Source of the DNA: Fimisoma sp964619315
GTDB taxonomy: Bacteria; Bacillota; Clostridia; Peptostreptococcales; Anaerovoracaceae
Assembly: GCA_964619315.1 (NCBI GenBank)
Contig: CAZUEH010000005.1
Span: 1-64,000, forward strand
Direction: 5' to 3'
DNA length: 64,000 nucleotides
Within the stretch, counting starts at the first letter, position 1. Each line of letters starts with the position of its first letter. The translations under genes and the position numbers were made by a program. Of the stretch, positions 8,547 through 17,381 are shown in pieces. The notes under the pieces are model-generated. The model was not told the origin of the DNA. It was given only the letters and a program-made list of their open reading frames with translations, and ran no database searches.

Positions 8547-10733
8547 TTATAAGTAGATTCTTATCAATTTTTCTTGGCATTCTTTCTCGATTGTTTCCCA
8601 ATCTAAGTTGCCATCTTTGCTTTTAATTGTAGTTTTATGAGTTTCCTCTTTAAAATTCACTTCGTACTCGGCCCCTTTTCTATCTGTCAGCACCGAGTCA
8701 ATGAGCCGATGCTCAGTAATCATTAGCGGAAAGGCCCCAACAGTTTTGCCCGAGTGTTCAAGGGATTCTATGGCATCAATTATTCCAAGCTGCATGTACA
8801 CTGCCTTGGTTTCCATGTTGGTTATGTTTAATCCAAAATCGCCAAACACTTTGATTCCTGCATTTGCAAACATTTCTATTTGGCCGAGGTTTCCCACATA
8901 GATTCCCTTATCTGTATCTTTTAACAATTTCACGATTTTTTCAAAATTTTCCTCAAGCCAATTTTTCATTGGCCCCTTTGCCATACCAAGCAAATACGGG
9001 CATAAAGCTATTTGCTGGGAAATAGCAAAATCTCTACACTCCTCATAATCCTTTAATGGCACCAACGCCCTAAGGGTTGGCGCAAAGGCTTTGCACTTAC
9101 TTAATATGTCCACAGAATTCAGGAAGTTTTCTTTATTATCAAAATATATCTCTAGAGCCCCTTCCTCATTAGACTCATCTTCAATAGAATTAGTCCACGG
9201 TTTCCCACCGTCTTTAGGCTTGTAACTTTCTATAATTTCTAACTTAAGCTTTTCTAGCGTTTCTCTTCTCAAAGCGTTTATTGCCGATACAGGCACATAG
9301 GCTTTGATCGGTTCAACAACTTGAATCTGCTCAACCTCAAAAGCAGTCCCTCCAGTTTTGGCAAGCTGCACTTTGAGCCCTTCTTCGCACCCCTGCCCCT
9401 TTTGCGAAATCTGTGGAATTATATCACTTGTCGCTTCAACAAGTATCGCTCCCCCGTTTTTACCTGTTCCTCTAGCAGATAACAAGAGGCTTTCCTCAGC
9501 AATCACTTTCGCTTTCATTGTTATTGGTGCTTTTCTGCTGAACTTCCCACTATCAAATGTCAACTCTTCAAAAGTTTTTCTCGCATCACTCATTTGCTTC
9601 GAAGACATCAATCTATATATGGCTTCGCCCTTTCTGACAGGTGCCTTTATGTCACCTATTTTAGTAATGTCATTTTTCTTTTCTTCAACATATGTAATCA
9701 AATTACCTGTAAGTTCTTTGCTTCTTATCTCGACATAGTCGCCTTTGCATACAGGGATCCTCGCACTCATGTCTACAAGCGGTCCTCTGCTATCTCTCGT
9801 AACCTCTCCAGCAAAAATTCCAGCATTTTTGGAAAAATCAGAGGCCATGAGTTCTTCGTTGGGATCGCCATAAAAATATCCTTTAGTAAATCCCCCTCTG
9901 TTGAAAATCTGCTTCAGCAGCTGGAAATCTTTTTCATCAACTCTGTATTCTCCGTCTTTTTCCCATAGGTCCAAATATTTTCTGTATATCGAAGTTACCA
10001 CCGCCACGTACTCTGGTGATTTCATACGGCCCTCTATTTTAAGCGAAGCTACTCCTGCTTCAGTCATTTTTCCAATTTCTTCTATAAGGCACATGTCTTT
10101 GGGGCTTAGCGGGTATGGTTTGCCTTCCATTCCATCATATGGTAAGCGGCAAGGTTGGGCGCAGGTTCCTTTGTTGCCTGAACGTCCACCTATATACCTA
10201 CTCATTTGGCATTGGCCCGAATAGCACATACATAATGCTCCGTGAACAAAGGCTTCTATTTCTATTCCCGTTTCTACTGCCTTTTGCATCTCCTCAAAAG
10301 TCACCTCTCGGGCTAGTACTACTCTTTTGTAGCCTAACTTAGCGGCAGCTTCTACACCCTTTACATCGTACACTCCCGCTTGAGTTGATAAATGCAAAGT
10401 TAGGTTTGGCAGGTTTTCTTTTAGAATGTTTCCAAACCCCAAATCTTGAACTATTATTGCATCTACTCCCATGTCGTAGTATCTTCTTGCTTGCTCGTAA
10501 GCTGCTTCAAGATCTTCATCTTCCATGAGGGTGTTCATTGCAAGGTAAGTTTTGACACCTCTAAGATGCCCATAATCGATTGCTTCTTGTGCTTCTTTAT
10601 CGGAAAAGTTTTCGGCATTGCCTCGGGCACTAAAAGCACTGCCACCTATGTAAATGGCATCTGCACCGTTTTCTACAGCAGCTATAAACTGCTTTGTGCC
10701 TCCTGCGGGAACCAGTAACTCACTTCTTTTCAT
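8547..10733 (-). CDS. U32 peptidase family protein (probable RNA hydroxylation, RlhA-like)
   Basis: A 728-residue protein with an N-terminal U32 peptidase domain (about 1-330) and a long C-terminal region like the DUF3656-containing members. Related proteins RlhA and TrhP hydroxylate cytidine in 23S rRNA or uridine in tRNA, so a role in RNA modification is more likely than proteolysis. Seen in sequence: the cysteine-rich core near residues 165-195 (ALCMCYSGQCQ, then GTCAQPCR), which in this family is thought to hold an iron-sulfur cluster. The ribosome site GAGGAAA precedes the ATG. It lies downstream of an RNA methyltransferase gene, separated by a hairpin. The substrate RNA is not known from sequence. 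Confidence 0.85.
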   Translation of the reverse strand: MKRSELLVPAGGTKQFIAAVENGADAIYIGGSAFSARGNAENFSDKEAQEAIDYGHLRGVKTYLAMNTLMEDEDLEAAYEQARRYYDMGVDAIIVQDLGFGNILKENLPNLTLHLSTQAGVYDVKGVEAAAKLGYKRVVLAREVTFEEMQKAVETGIEIEAFVHGALCMCYSGQCQMSRYIGGRSGNKGTCAQPCRLPYDGMEGKPYPLSPKDMCLIEEIGKMTEAGVASLKIEGRMKSPEYVAVVTSIYRKYLDLWEKDGEYRVDEKDFQLLKQIFNRGGFTKGYFYGDPNEELMASDFSKNAGIFAGEVTRDSRGPLVDMSARIPVCKGDYVEIRSKELTGNLITYVEEKKNDITKIGDIKAPVRKGEAIYRLMSSKQMSDARKTFEELTFDSGKFSRKAPITMKAKVIAEESLLLSARGTGKNGGAILVEATSDIIPQISQKGQGCEEGLKVQLAKTGGTAFEVEQIQVVEPIKAYVPVSAINALRRETLEKLKLEIIESYKPKDGGKPWTNSIEDESNEEGALEIYFDNKENFLNSVDILSKCKAFAPTLRALVPLKDYEECRDFAISQQIALCPYLLGMAKGPMKNWLEENFEKIVKLLKDTDKGIYVGNLGQIEMFANAGIKVFGDFGLNITNMETKAVYMQLGIIDAIESLEHSGKTVGAFPLMITEHRLIDSVLTDRKGAEYEVNFKEETHKTTIKSKDGNLDWETIEKECQEKLIRIYL

Positions 10734-10822
10734 ATAGTTTCCTCTTCAAATTCTTTTTTTACATCATACTACCCATAGGTCGATTGGGCAAGAAGGATAT
10801 TTTGCGTACTTAAGTTGAAAGT

Positions 10823-10850
10823 ACAAAAATGAGCGACCTTTGGCCGCTCA
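10823..10850 (-). terminator. Intrinsic terminator
   Basis: On the minus strand, GAGCGGCC-AAA-GGTCGCTC is followed by ATTTTTG, just after the RNA methyltransferase stop. The T run is short. Confidence 0.7.
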
Positions 10851-10865
10851 CATATTGAGTTTGTA

Positions 10866-12002
10866 TTATGCTTTTGGTTTTTTTCCATGGTATTGATAGT
10901 AGCACACTTCCATACGACCATTAAAAAGCTTTCTTCGCCTATCGGCAGGACGCTTGAACACTTTTTCTTCTATGGTTTTGTCTGGTGTTATTGCGTACAT
11001 TGACCATGTTGGATTCTTTTGTATGAACCCAGCGAACCCTTCATATAGTTTGTCTATCGACTCTTGATCCCCTATTCTTTCGCCATAAGGTGGGTTTGTA
11101 ATTATAATGCCACCCTCTTTGCCACCGGATTGAAGTTTGTTAGCATCAGCAACTGTAAAGTTTATGTCCTTTAAAACTCCTGCTTGTGATGCGTTTTCCA
11201 TCGCTACGGATATTGCTTTTTTGTCAACATCAGAAGCATATATTTCCAGCGGATGCTCTCTGTCTATTTCTTCGACCGCTTTGGCTCTTTCTTCTTCCCA
11301 AAACTTTGAAGGGATTGCTTCCCAATCTTCTGAAACAAAACTTCTGTTTAGGCCAGGTGCCATGTTTCTTCCTATCATTGCCGCCTCAATAGCTAAAGTT
11401 CCTGAGCCACAGCAAGGATCTACTAAAATTCTGCCGGGTCTCCAGAAAGAAAGATTTATCATGGCTGACGCCAAAGTTTCTTTTATAGGAGCAATTACTG
11501 CGTTTTCCCTATATCCCCTCTTGTGAAGCCCTGGGCCTGTCGTGTCAAGAGTTACAGTTACTCTGTCTTTTAATAAAGTTATCTTTATATCATAGAGAGC
11601 ACCAGTTTTTTCAAAATAGTCTATCGCATAAGTTTCCTTTAGCTTTTCTACCACAGCTTTTTCAGCAACTGACTGGCAAGCTGGAACGCTAGAAAGTTTG
11701 GATTTTACAGAAGATCCGTTCACTATGAACTTGCCTTCTGGTGGAATCCATTGTTCCCAAGGAATTGCTTTTACTTGCTGGAACAAATCCTCGAACTCAT
11801 ATGCCATGAACTCTGCCATTTTTATTTGTATTCTATCGGCACATCTTAGCCATAGGTTTGCTTTGGCTACTGCTCTTTCATCACCTGAAAATGTTATCTT
11901 TCCATCTTCAGATTTAATTATCTTGTATCCTAACGCTTCGATTTCTCGCTTTACTGGGGCTTCTAAGCCAAAAGTCGTTGTTGCGATGAGTTCAAGTTTC
12001 AT
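10866..12002 (-). CDS. THUMP-domain SAM-dependent RNA methyltransferase (RlmL/YpsC-like)
   Basis: A 378-residue protein with an N-terminal THUMP RNA-binding domain (about 1-155) and a C-terminal Rossmann methyltransferase domain. Motif I is DPCCGSGTLAIEAA near residue 195. The catalytic N-methyltransferase motif IV is TNPPYGER near residue 303. Together these point to guanine-N2 methylation of 23S rRNA, as for RlmL and Bacillus YpsC. The start has AAGGG about seven bases upstream. It lies between mreB and the U32 gene, all on one strand, each separated by a hairpin. The exact target base is inferred from family. Confidence 0.9.
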   Translation of the reverse strand: MKLELIATTTFGLEAPVKREIEALGYKIIKSEDGKITFSGDERAVAKANLWLRCADRIQIKMAEFMAYEFEDLFQQVKAIPWEQWIPPEGKFIVNGSSVKSKLSSVPACQSVAEKAVVEKLKETYAIDYFEKTGALYDIKITLLKDRVTVTLDTTGPGLHKRGYRENAVIAPIKETLASAMINLSFWRPGRILVDPCCGSGTLAIEAAMIGRNMAPGLNRSFVSEDWEAIPSKFWEEERAKAVEEIDREHPLEIYASDVDKKAISVAMENASQAGVLKDINFTVADANKLQSGGKEGGIIITNPPYGERIGDQESIDKLYEGFAGFIQKNPTWSMYAITPDKTIEEKVFKRPADRRRKLFNGRMEVCYYQYHGKKPKA

Positions 12003-12051
12003 ATTATATCCCTTTCATATTTGGCATCTTGTGCCTAATAGTTTATAAAGT

Positions 12052-12080
12052 CAAAAACAGCGTCTTTTTAAGGACGCTGC
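12052..12080 (-). terminator. mreB terminator
   Basis: On the minus strand a stem made by GCAGCGTC and GACGCTG is followed by TTTTTG, immediately after the mreB stop codon. Confidence 0.8.
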
Positions 12081-12086
12081 ATCTGT

Positions 12087-13109
12087 TTAGAGGTAAGGTG
12101 CCTTTTTATTTAGATAGTTGCTCTTCAAAGCTTCAAGTTCATCTAATGCTTTGCCGGTTCCTACTGCTACGCAGGATTTAGGGTCTTCAGCAACTACTAC
12201 TTTAATTCCAGTTCTATCCTCAATTCTCTTGTCTATTCCATAAAGCAATGCTCCGCCGCCTGTTATTACGATTCCAGAGTTGCTTATATCTGCTGCCAAT
12301 TCAGGTGGAGTTCTTTCTAGAACATTGTGAACAGCTTCGCAAATTTCACGAAGTGGTTCCTCTAAGGCGTCCATGATTTCTTCTGATGAAACATCTACAA
12401 TCTTAGGTAATCCAGTTACTAAGTCACGTCCTCTACATTCCTTAGTAACTGGCTTTTCTCTTGGGAAAGCAGTTCCTATTGTAACTTTTAGATCTTCTGC
12501 AGTTCTTTCACCTATATAAAGTTTATGAACTTTTCTCATGTATTTTACGATTGCTTCGTCGAATTTGTCACCAGCCATCTTGACAGATGAGCTTGCAACT
12601 ATTCCGCCTAATGAAATTACAGCTATGTCTGTAGTTCCTCCGCCTATGTCTATTACCATAGTTCCGTCTGGTTTGCTGATATCAAGTCCCGCACCGATAG
12701 CTGCTGCAACAGGTTCTTCCATAAGGAAAACATCTTTTCCTCCAGCCTGCTCCGCTGCTTCACGTACGGCTCTCTTTTCAACTTCAGTTACACCGCTTGG
12801 AACGCACACCATAATTCTAGGCTTAAAGAATCTTCCGTTACCGCAAGCCTTTCTTATGAAATATTTTAACATTCTTTCGGTAATGTCATAATCAGAAACC
12901 ACTCCATCTTTTAATGGTTTGATAGCTATTATATTGGATGGGGTTCTTCCAAGCATCTGTCTTGCTTCTTCTCCGACTGCCAAAATTTCGTCTGTGTCGT
13001 TATTGATAGCAACCACCGATGGTTCGCTTAGAACTATACCCTTCCCTTTTATATACACCAGCACATTAGCCGTGCCTAAGTCAACGCCTACTTCATTTGC
13101 AAATGCCAT
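12087..13109 (-). CDS. mreB: Rod shape-determining protein MreB
   Basis: A 340-residue bacterial actin that polymerises under the membrane and guides side-wall peptidoglycan synthesis. The actin-fold nucleotide motifs are clear: phosphate 1 DLGTAN near residue 10, DIGGGTTD near 158, and the adenosine motif TGGGALL near 287. The ribosome site AAGGAGAT precedes the ATG. It is not accompanied by mreC or mreD here, so it may be an Mbl/MreBH-like paralog or the sole copy. It has its own strong promoter and terminator, so it is a single-gene transcript. A rod-shaped cell is implied. Confidence 0.95.
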   Translation of the reverse strand: MAFANEVGVDLGTANVLVYIKGKGIVLSEPSVVAINNDTDEILAVGEEARQMLGRTPSNIIAIKPLKDGVVSDYDITERMLKYFIRKACGNGRFFKPRIMVCVPSGVTEVEKRAVREAAEQAGGKDVFLMEEPVAAAIGAGLDISKPDGTMVIDIGGGTTDIAVISLGGIVASSSVKMAGDKFDEAIVKYMRKVHKLYIGERTAEDLKVTIGTAFPREKPVTKECRGRDLVTGLPKIVDVSSEEIMDALEEPLREICEAVHNVLERTPPELAADISNSGIVITGGGALLYGIDKRIEDRTGIKVVVAEDPKSCVAVGTGKALDELEALKSNYLNKKAPYL

Positions 13110-13184
13110 TCCTAATCTCCTTTTCTAAAATAACTCAATATGTAAAGTTTGAATAAATTATCTATGTTTTACATTCCTCGTAAC

Positions 13185-13213
13185 ATTATATATAAAGTTT
13201 TTGTTTTTTTCAA
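13185..13213 (-). promoter_or_regulatory. mreB promoter (sigma-A)
   Basis: On the minus strand TTGAAA (13208-13213), 17 bases, then TATAAT (13185-13190), about 75 bases before the mreB start. Confidence 0.75.
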
Positions 13214-13263
13214 TTTATTTAGACGAATTGTATGTGAATTTTTAATATTCTTTAATATATGCT

Positions 13264-13302
13264 AAAAATAAAGGCAGTCAGGAGCATTTCCCGTCTGCCT
13301 TT
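13264..13302 (-). terminator. Terminator of the tryptophan-type ABC operon
   Basis: AAAGGCAG and CTGCCTTT form a stem with a T-rich tail on the minus strand, just after the ATPase gene stop. Confidence 0.7.
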
Positions 13303-13327
13303 ATTGTCTTTTTTATATCAGTTTTGT

Positions 13328-14110
13328 TTATAGAAGCATACGATCGTTGTTTATGCTGAATTTCTCTATGAGCTTTTCCACTGTCATGTCTTTTCGCTCT
13401 TCTCCGCTTATGTCCATTACTATTTTGCCGTTTTGCATTAGAATGGTACGATTTCCGTATTTGAGAGCATCATTCATGTTGTGAGTTATCATTAGAGTAC
13501 GCATATCTTCGTTATTTGAAAAAGTTTCTGTCAGCGCAAGTATTTTTTCTGCCGCTGATGGATCAAGGGCTGCAGTGTGCTCATCTAAAAGCAAAATCTT
13601 AGGTTCTGCTATGACTGCCATAAACAAGGTTAATGCCTGTCTTTGTCCTCCAGAAAGCAACTTGACCTTTTGGGTGAGTTTATCTTCCAAACCCATTTCC
13701 AGCACTGCCAATTTTTCACGAAAGATTTGCCTCTCGGCTTTAGTGATACCTGGTTGTAAGCCTCTACTCTTATTCTTAGCAGCAGCTATAGCCAGATTTT
13801 CTTCGATAGTCATGTCAAATGCTGTTCCCTTAAGTGGGTCTTGAAAAACTCTTCCGATATATTTAGCACGTTTATGCTCAGCTGTCTTTGTTATGTCGTC
13901 TTCACCTAATATGATTGTACCTGTGTCGGGCAATGATACTCCGGCGATAACATTAAGTAATGTTGACTTGCCGGCACCGTTATTGCCTATTACAGTAACA
14001 AATTCGCCTTTTCCTATGCTCAAAGACACGTTGGAAAGTGCAACTTTCTCGTTGATAGTCCCCTCGCCGTAAACTTTTGTTATGTTATGAATTTGAAGCA
14101 GCTTTTCCAT
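13328..14110 (-). CDS. trpZ: ABC transporter ATPase (TrpXYZ-type)
   Basis: A 260-residue ABC ATPase that energises uptake through the adjacent permease. Seen in sequence: Walker A GNNGAGKST near residue 43, signature LSGGQRQAL, Walker B ILLLDEHTAALD, and the switch histidine in ITHNM. The ribosome site AAGGAGG lies inside the end of the permease gene, and the two genes overlap by 26 bases, so translation is probably coupled. It is the last gene of a T-box-controlled three-gene operon. The tryptophan assignment rests on the T-box specifier, not on this protein itself. Confidence 0.85.
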   Translation of the reverse strand: MEKLLQIHNITKVYGEGTINEKVALSNVSLSIGKGEFVTVIGNNGAGKSTLLNVIAGVSLPDTGTIILGEDDITKTAEHKRAKYIGRVFQDPLKGTAFDMTIEENLAIAAAKNKSRGLQPGITKAERQIFREKLAVLEMGLEDKLTQKVKLLSGGQRQALTLFMAVIAEPKILLLDEHTAALDPSAAEKILALTETFSNNEDMRTLMITHNMNDALKYGNRTILMQNGKIVMDISGEERKDMTVEKLIEKFSINNDRMLL

Positions 14111-15002
14111 TTATGCTCCTCCTTTTTCTTATCTTTGCACCTCTTTCGCCTAAAAGCCCCAAATAAAGGGCCGCGGCTACGATTACAGCTGATACCAACT
14201 TAAGATCGCTGGATTCCATACCAAGATACAAGGCTTGGGAAATTATAATACGATAAAGGATTGCTCCTAACGAAGCAGCAATAAGTCTTCTTAATAGGCT
14301 TCTTGTTCCAAAGATGACTTCGCCTAAAATTACTGATGCTAAACCTATTATCATCATTCCAGTACCACTGCTTATGTCCGCAAAGGCTTGGTTTTGTGCT
14401 AGCATTCCACCTGCCAGTCCAACGAGCCCGTTCGAAACAGCAAGTCCCATCATCTTCATATTGTCGCCTGATACTCCTGCTGCTCTTACCATGTCTTCAT
14501 TGTCACCAGTAGCTCTAAATACAAATCCAAGTCGAGTCTGCAAAAACATGTACAATAGCCCTATGAGAATAGTCAATATCACAAAGCCTAAAATTATGCC
14601 AGAAAATTTGGCAGGCATGATTTTATCTGCCATATCGTATATTGTGTCAACTCTCGTAAGAGGAATATTGGGAGTTTTGCCCATTATTCTTAGATTTATA
14701 GAATACGACGCCAACATTACAAGTATTCCCGCTAATATTGGTTGTATCTTTAATTTGGTGTGCAAAAATCCTGTAGTAAGGCCCGCAATGGCTCCTGCCA
14801 GAAAAGCACCAATAAGACTTATATATGGATTCACCCCTGCTGTGCACATTACAGCAGCGGTAGCCATGCCTGTGACGATGGAACCATCCACCGTCAAATC
14901 AGGCATGTTTAATGTCCTAAAGGATAAAAATATTCCCAGTGCAAGGACCGCATATATTGTCCCTAATTCTATGGCTCCTAACAGAGCCGTCAAGGTCATC
15001 AT
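14085..15002 (-). CDS. trpY: ABC transporter permease (TrpXYZ-type)
   Basis: A 305-residue polytopic permease of the BPD_transp_2 family (branched-chain amino acid, ribose and BMP-type permeases), with eight or nine hydrophobic segments and a basic C-terminal tail. It forms the membrane channel for the lipoprotein-delivered substrate. AAGGAG precedes the ATG pair. It lies between the binding-protein gene (27 bases apart) and the ATPase gene (overlapping). Operon and T-box context points to tryptophan. Confidence 0.85.
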   Translation of the reverse strand: MMTLTALLGAIELGTIYAVLALGIFLSFRTLNMPDLTVDGSIVTGMATAAVMCTAGVNPYISLIGAFLAGAIAGLTTGFLHTKLKIQPILAGILVMLASYSINLRIMGKTPNIPLTRVDTIYDMADKIMPAKFSGIILGFVILTILIGLLYMFLQTRLGFVFRATGDNEDMVRAAGVSGDNMKMMGLAVSNGLVGLAGGMLAQNQAFADISSGTGMMIIGLASVILGEVIFGTRSLLRRLIAASLGAILYRIIISQALYLGMESSDLKLVSAVIVAAALYLGLLGERGAKIRKRRSINGKAASNS

Positions 15003-15028
15003 AAAGTTAATTCTCCTTCATCGGTCGA

Positions 15029-15997
15029 TTATAGCACGTTCTTTTCTAAAACGCTTTCAGGAATTTCTATTCCTAATATTTTAGCGGTTGCTGTGTTGAT
15101 GTATACGCTCATTGTAGACATCTTTCTTACTGGCATAGTAGCAGAGTCCACGCCTTCTAAAATTTCTACGATCATAGAGGATGTTTCTTTACCAAGTATT
15201 TTGTAATCGATTCCGTAAGTAGCAAGACCACCGTCTTCTACCATTGAGTCAGCACTTACATAGAATGGAATCTTAGCATCATTGAATACCTTAGTAGCTA
15301 CAGGCATTGAAGAAGCAACAGTGTTGTCAATTGGTGAGAATACTATGTCAACTTTGTCTGCCAAATATTGAGCTGCTTGCTGAACTTCACTTGTATTGGT
15401 TACTGTGGATTCTACCACTTTGTATCCGTTAGCCTTTGCGTATTCATTTAGATCTGCTATTACAGAAACTGAGTTGTCTTCGCCTATGTTATATAAAGCA
15501 CCGATAGTTTTGAAATCAGGATCTATTTCTTTTGCAAGATCGATTATGCTTCCTGCGGAAATTTCATCAGAAGTTCCTGTTACATTACCACCAGGTGTTT
15601 CAAGGCTGTCTACCAAGCCAGCAGATACTGGATCAGTTACCGCTGCAAACACGATAGGTATATCTGTGGTTTCGCTAAGGGCTGCCTGTGCAGCAGGAGT
15701 AGCTATCGCCACTATCACATCACACTCTTCACCTACAAAAGTCTGTGCGATATTCTTCATTGTCGCCATATCATTTTGGCCGTTTTTATAAATGATTTCG
15801 ATGTTTTCGCCATCAACATAGCCTTCGTCTTCAAGGCCCTCTATGATACTTTCTCTTATAGTGTCAAGAGAAGGATGTTCCATAAGTTGAACGACTCCTA
15901 TTTTGTACACCTTGCCTTCGTCATCTTTTCCTTTGCATCCTGTAAACATCATCATAGACATTGCCAGTACCAATAAGATTGCTAATACTTTTTTCAT
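15029..15997 (-). CDS. trpX: ABC transporter substrate-binding lipoprotein (TrpXYZ-type)
   Basis: A 322-residue substrate-binding protein of the ABC_sub_bind family. It has an N-terminal lipoprotein signal with lipobox MFTGC (lipidated Cys21), so it is anchored outside the cytoplasmic membrane. The mature part has the two-lobed periplasmic-binding fold pattern. AAGGAGAGAG precedes the ATG. It is the first gene behind a T-box leader. In streptococci and clostridia, T-box-controlled genes of this kind were assigned to tryptophan uptake. The same family also includes proteins for other ligands, so the T-box is the main support. Confidence 0.87.
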   Translation of the reverse strand: MKKVLAILLVLAMSMMMFTGCKGKDDEGKVYKIGVVQLMEHPSLDTIRESIIEGLEDEGYVDGENIEIIYKNGQNDMATMKNIAQTFVGEECDVIVAIATPAAQAALSETTDIPIVFAAVTDPVSAGLVDSLETPGGNVTGTSDEISAGSIIDLAKEIDPDFKTIGALYNIGEDNSVSVIADLNEYAKANGYKVVESTVTNTSEVQQAAQYLADKVDIVFSPIDNTVASSMPVATKVFNDAKIPFYVSADSMVEDGGLATYGIDYKILGKETSSMIVEILEGVDSATMPVRKMSTMSVYINTATAKILGIEIPESVLEKNVL

Positions 15998-16031
15998 TTT
16001 CTCTCTCCTTTTCTATTTGGATGTTTCTCTG

Positions 16032-16300
16032 CAAAAAAGAAACCCCGTCCTTGAAAAAACTCAAGGACAGGGTATTAACCTGCGGTACCACCTTGTTTGA
16101 CCTGAAAAAACAGTCCCGCCTCTTGCAGAGTGCCATCACACTCCTTACCACTAACGTAGGTGCCACGTCTCAGATACTCAGCATATATGCTTTTCCCCTC
16201 GCCCTCAGGAGCCCATTGTTCTAATCCGTTATCTATTCGGCTTCCACCATCCCGAACTCGCTGCAAGAGCTGCAATTAGTTTTACTTCTCCATCAAAGGT
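16032..16300 (-). promoter_or_regulatory. T-box leader (tryptophan specifier)
   Basis: The minus-strand leader carries the invariant T-box sequence AGGTGGTACCGCAGG (16079-16093). A strong terminator stem follows, with arms CCCTGTCCTTGA and TCAAGGACGGGG and then a T run (16032-16072). Stem I lies upstream. The triplet directly before GCTCCTGAG, where T-box specifiers sit, is TGG (16213-16215), the tryptophan codon. Uncharged tRNA-Trp would favour the antiterminator and switch on the ABC operon when tryptophan is scarce. The T-box is certain; the specifier is read by alignment to the usual pattern and is likely. Confidence 0.93.
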
Positions 16301-16323
16301 TTAGCTATTTGATTTATACAGTG

Positions 16324-16352
16324 AGTTTACCACCGGTTTTGTCCGATGTCAA
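16324..16352 (-). promoter_or_regulatory. T-box operon promoter (sigma-A)
   Basis: On the minus strand TTGACA (16347-16352), 17 bases, then TAAACT (16324-16329), just upstream of stem I of the T-box. Confidence 0.65.
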
Positions 16353-16420
16353 CTATTTTCTTTAATTTTTTTGTTGCCCCATAACAATTCTTTGTAACCA
16401 TTGGATTTTCACATTTTTCA

Positions 16421-16449
16421 GTGTCAATCTGCCAAAAATTTGATATAAT
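16421..16449 (+). promoter_or_regulatory. Promoter of the DUF2200 operon
   Basis: GTGTCA (16421-16426), 17 bases, then a perfect TATAAT (16444-16449), about 40 bases before the first ATG. Confidence 0.55.
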
Positions 16450-16487
16450 ATAAAAAGATTTTACTGAAATATTTTAGGAGGATTAAT

Positions 16488-16835
16488 ATGGCAGGCCATC
16501 GCATTTTCAAAACTAGCGTTTCTAGCATTTATCCTTTTTATGTTGATAAAGCTTTAAAAAAGAATCGCACAAAAGAAGAAGTAGACCAAATAATTTGCTG
16601 GCTTACAGGATATGCCCACGAGACTTTGGAAAAAGCATTAAACGAGAACCTTGATTTTGAGCATTTTTTCAAGGAAGCTCCTTCATTGAACCCTGCGAGA
16701 AAGCTTATCAAAGGCTCTGTTTGCGGAGTTAAAGTTGAAGAAGTTGAAGACCCTCTTATGCAGGGAATCCGTTACTTAGATAAACTAATCGACGAACTGG
16801 CAAAAGGCAAAAAAATGAGCGACATTTTGCGCTAA
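16488..16835 (+). CDS. DUF2200 domain-containing protein
   Basis: A 115-residue protein covering the whole DUF2200 family length. Recognisable conserved stretches are the N-terminal HRIFKTS.SSIYPFYV, the EEVDQIICWLTGY helix, and the ALNP/SLNPAR, IKG..CGVKVEE and EDPLMQ.IRYLDKL segments. The function of the family is not established. AGGAGG at 16476-16481 sets the start. It is the first of three same-strand genes (DUF2200, GNAT, LysO-like) with short spacing. Confidence 0.9.
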   Translation: MAGHRIFKTSVSSIYPFYVDKALKKNRTKEEVDQIICWLTGYAHETLEKALNENLDFEHFFKEAPSLNPARKLIKGSVCGVKVEEVEDPLMQGIRYLDKLIDELAKGKKMSDILR

Positions 16836-16890
16836 TACACTATAAAACAGCTACAGTCCTAATATGATTTTAATTAAAGGAGATTTTGAA

Positions 16891-17367
16891 ATGAACATAC
16901 GTCTTGCAGAAGCAAAAGATTTAAAAGAGATTTTTAATATTGAGGTTCTAACTTTTCCGCCTGCAGAAGCTGCTTCAGCTAAAAGCTTCGATTACAGGTT
17001 TGAGCATTTTCCTGAGTACCTTTTCGTCGCCGAAGAGGATGGAATCATCAAGGCTATTGTATCAGGTCGGCCGGTCAATTCTCAGGTTATGGATGACGAT
17101 ATGTACGAAAATGCACCTTACCCTGCTGGGGATACCTTCGCTATTTTATCTGTAGCTACTAATCCAAAATTCCAAAAGCAAGGCATTGCATCAGCTCTAA
17201 TTGAACACGCCAAAATTGCTTCTAAAAACATGGGGTTCAAGCATATGATTTTGGCCTGCAAAGAAAACAAGCGTGATTTTTACAAGGGCTTTGGCTTTTA
17301 TGAACTATCCATCTCTAATTCTACTCATGGCCGAGCCGTATGGTATGACATGAAGCTTGACCTTTAA
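16891..17367 (+). CDS. GNAT family N-acetyltransferase
   Basis: A 158-residue acetyltransferase of the GNAT fold, using acetyl-CoA to acetylate an unknown amine. The CoA-binding signature region (VATNPKFQKQGIASALIEHA) and the C-terminal GFxE-like YKGFGFYEL are visible. The start is ATG 16891, preceded by AAAGGAGA; an ATG 27 bases upstream has no ribosome site and is rejected. It lies between the DUF2200 and LysO-like genes with only 14 bases to the latter, indicating one transcript. The substrate is not predictable. Confidence 0.85.
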   Translation: MNIRLAEAKDLKEIFNIEVLTFPPAEAASAKSFDYRFEHFPEYLFVAEEDGIIKAIVSGRPVNSQVMDDDMYENAPYPAGDTFAILSVATNPKFQKQGIASALIEHAKIASKNMGFKHMILACKENKRDFYKGFGFYELSISNSTHGRAVWYDMKLDL

Positions 17368-17381
17368 TTAGGAGGTACAAA

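Noticed and set aside
14314..15084. 256-codon frame opposite the ABC permease
   Set aside because: Antisense shadow rich in Pro, Ile and Ala; no family resemblance.
15921..16275. Short frames over the T-box leader on both strands
   Set aside because: They lie within the conserved T-box RNA and have no ribosome sites.
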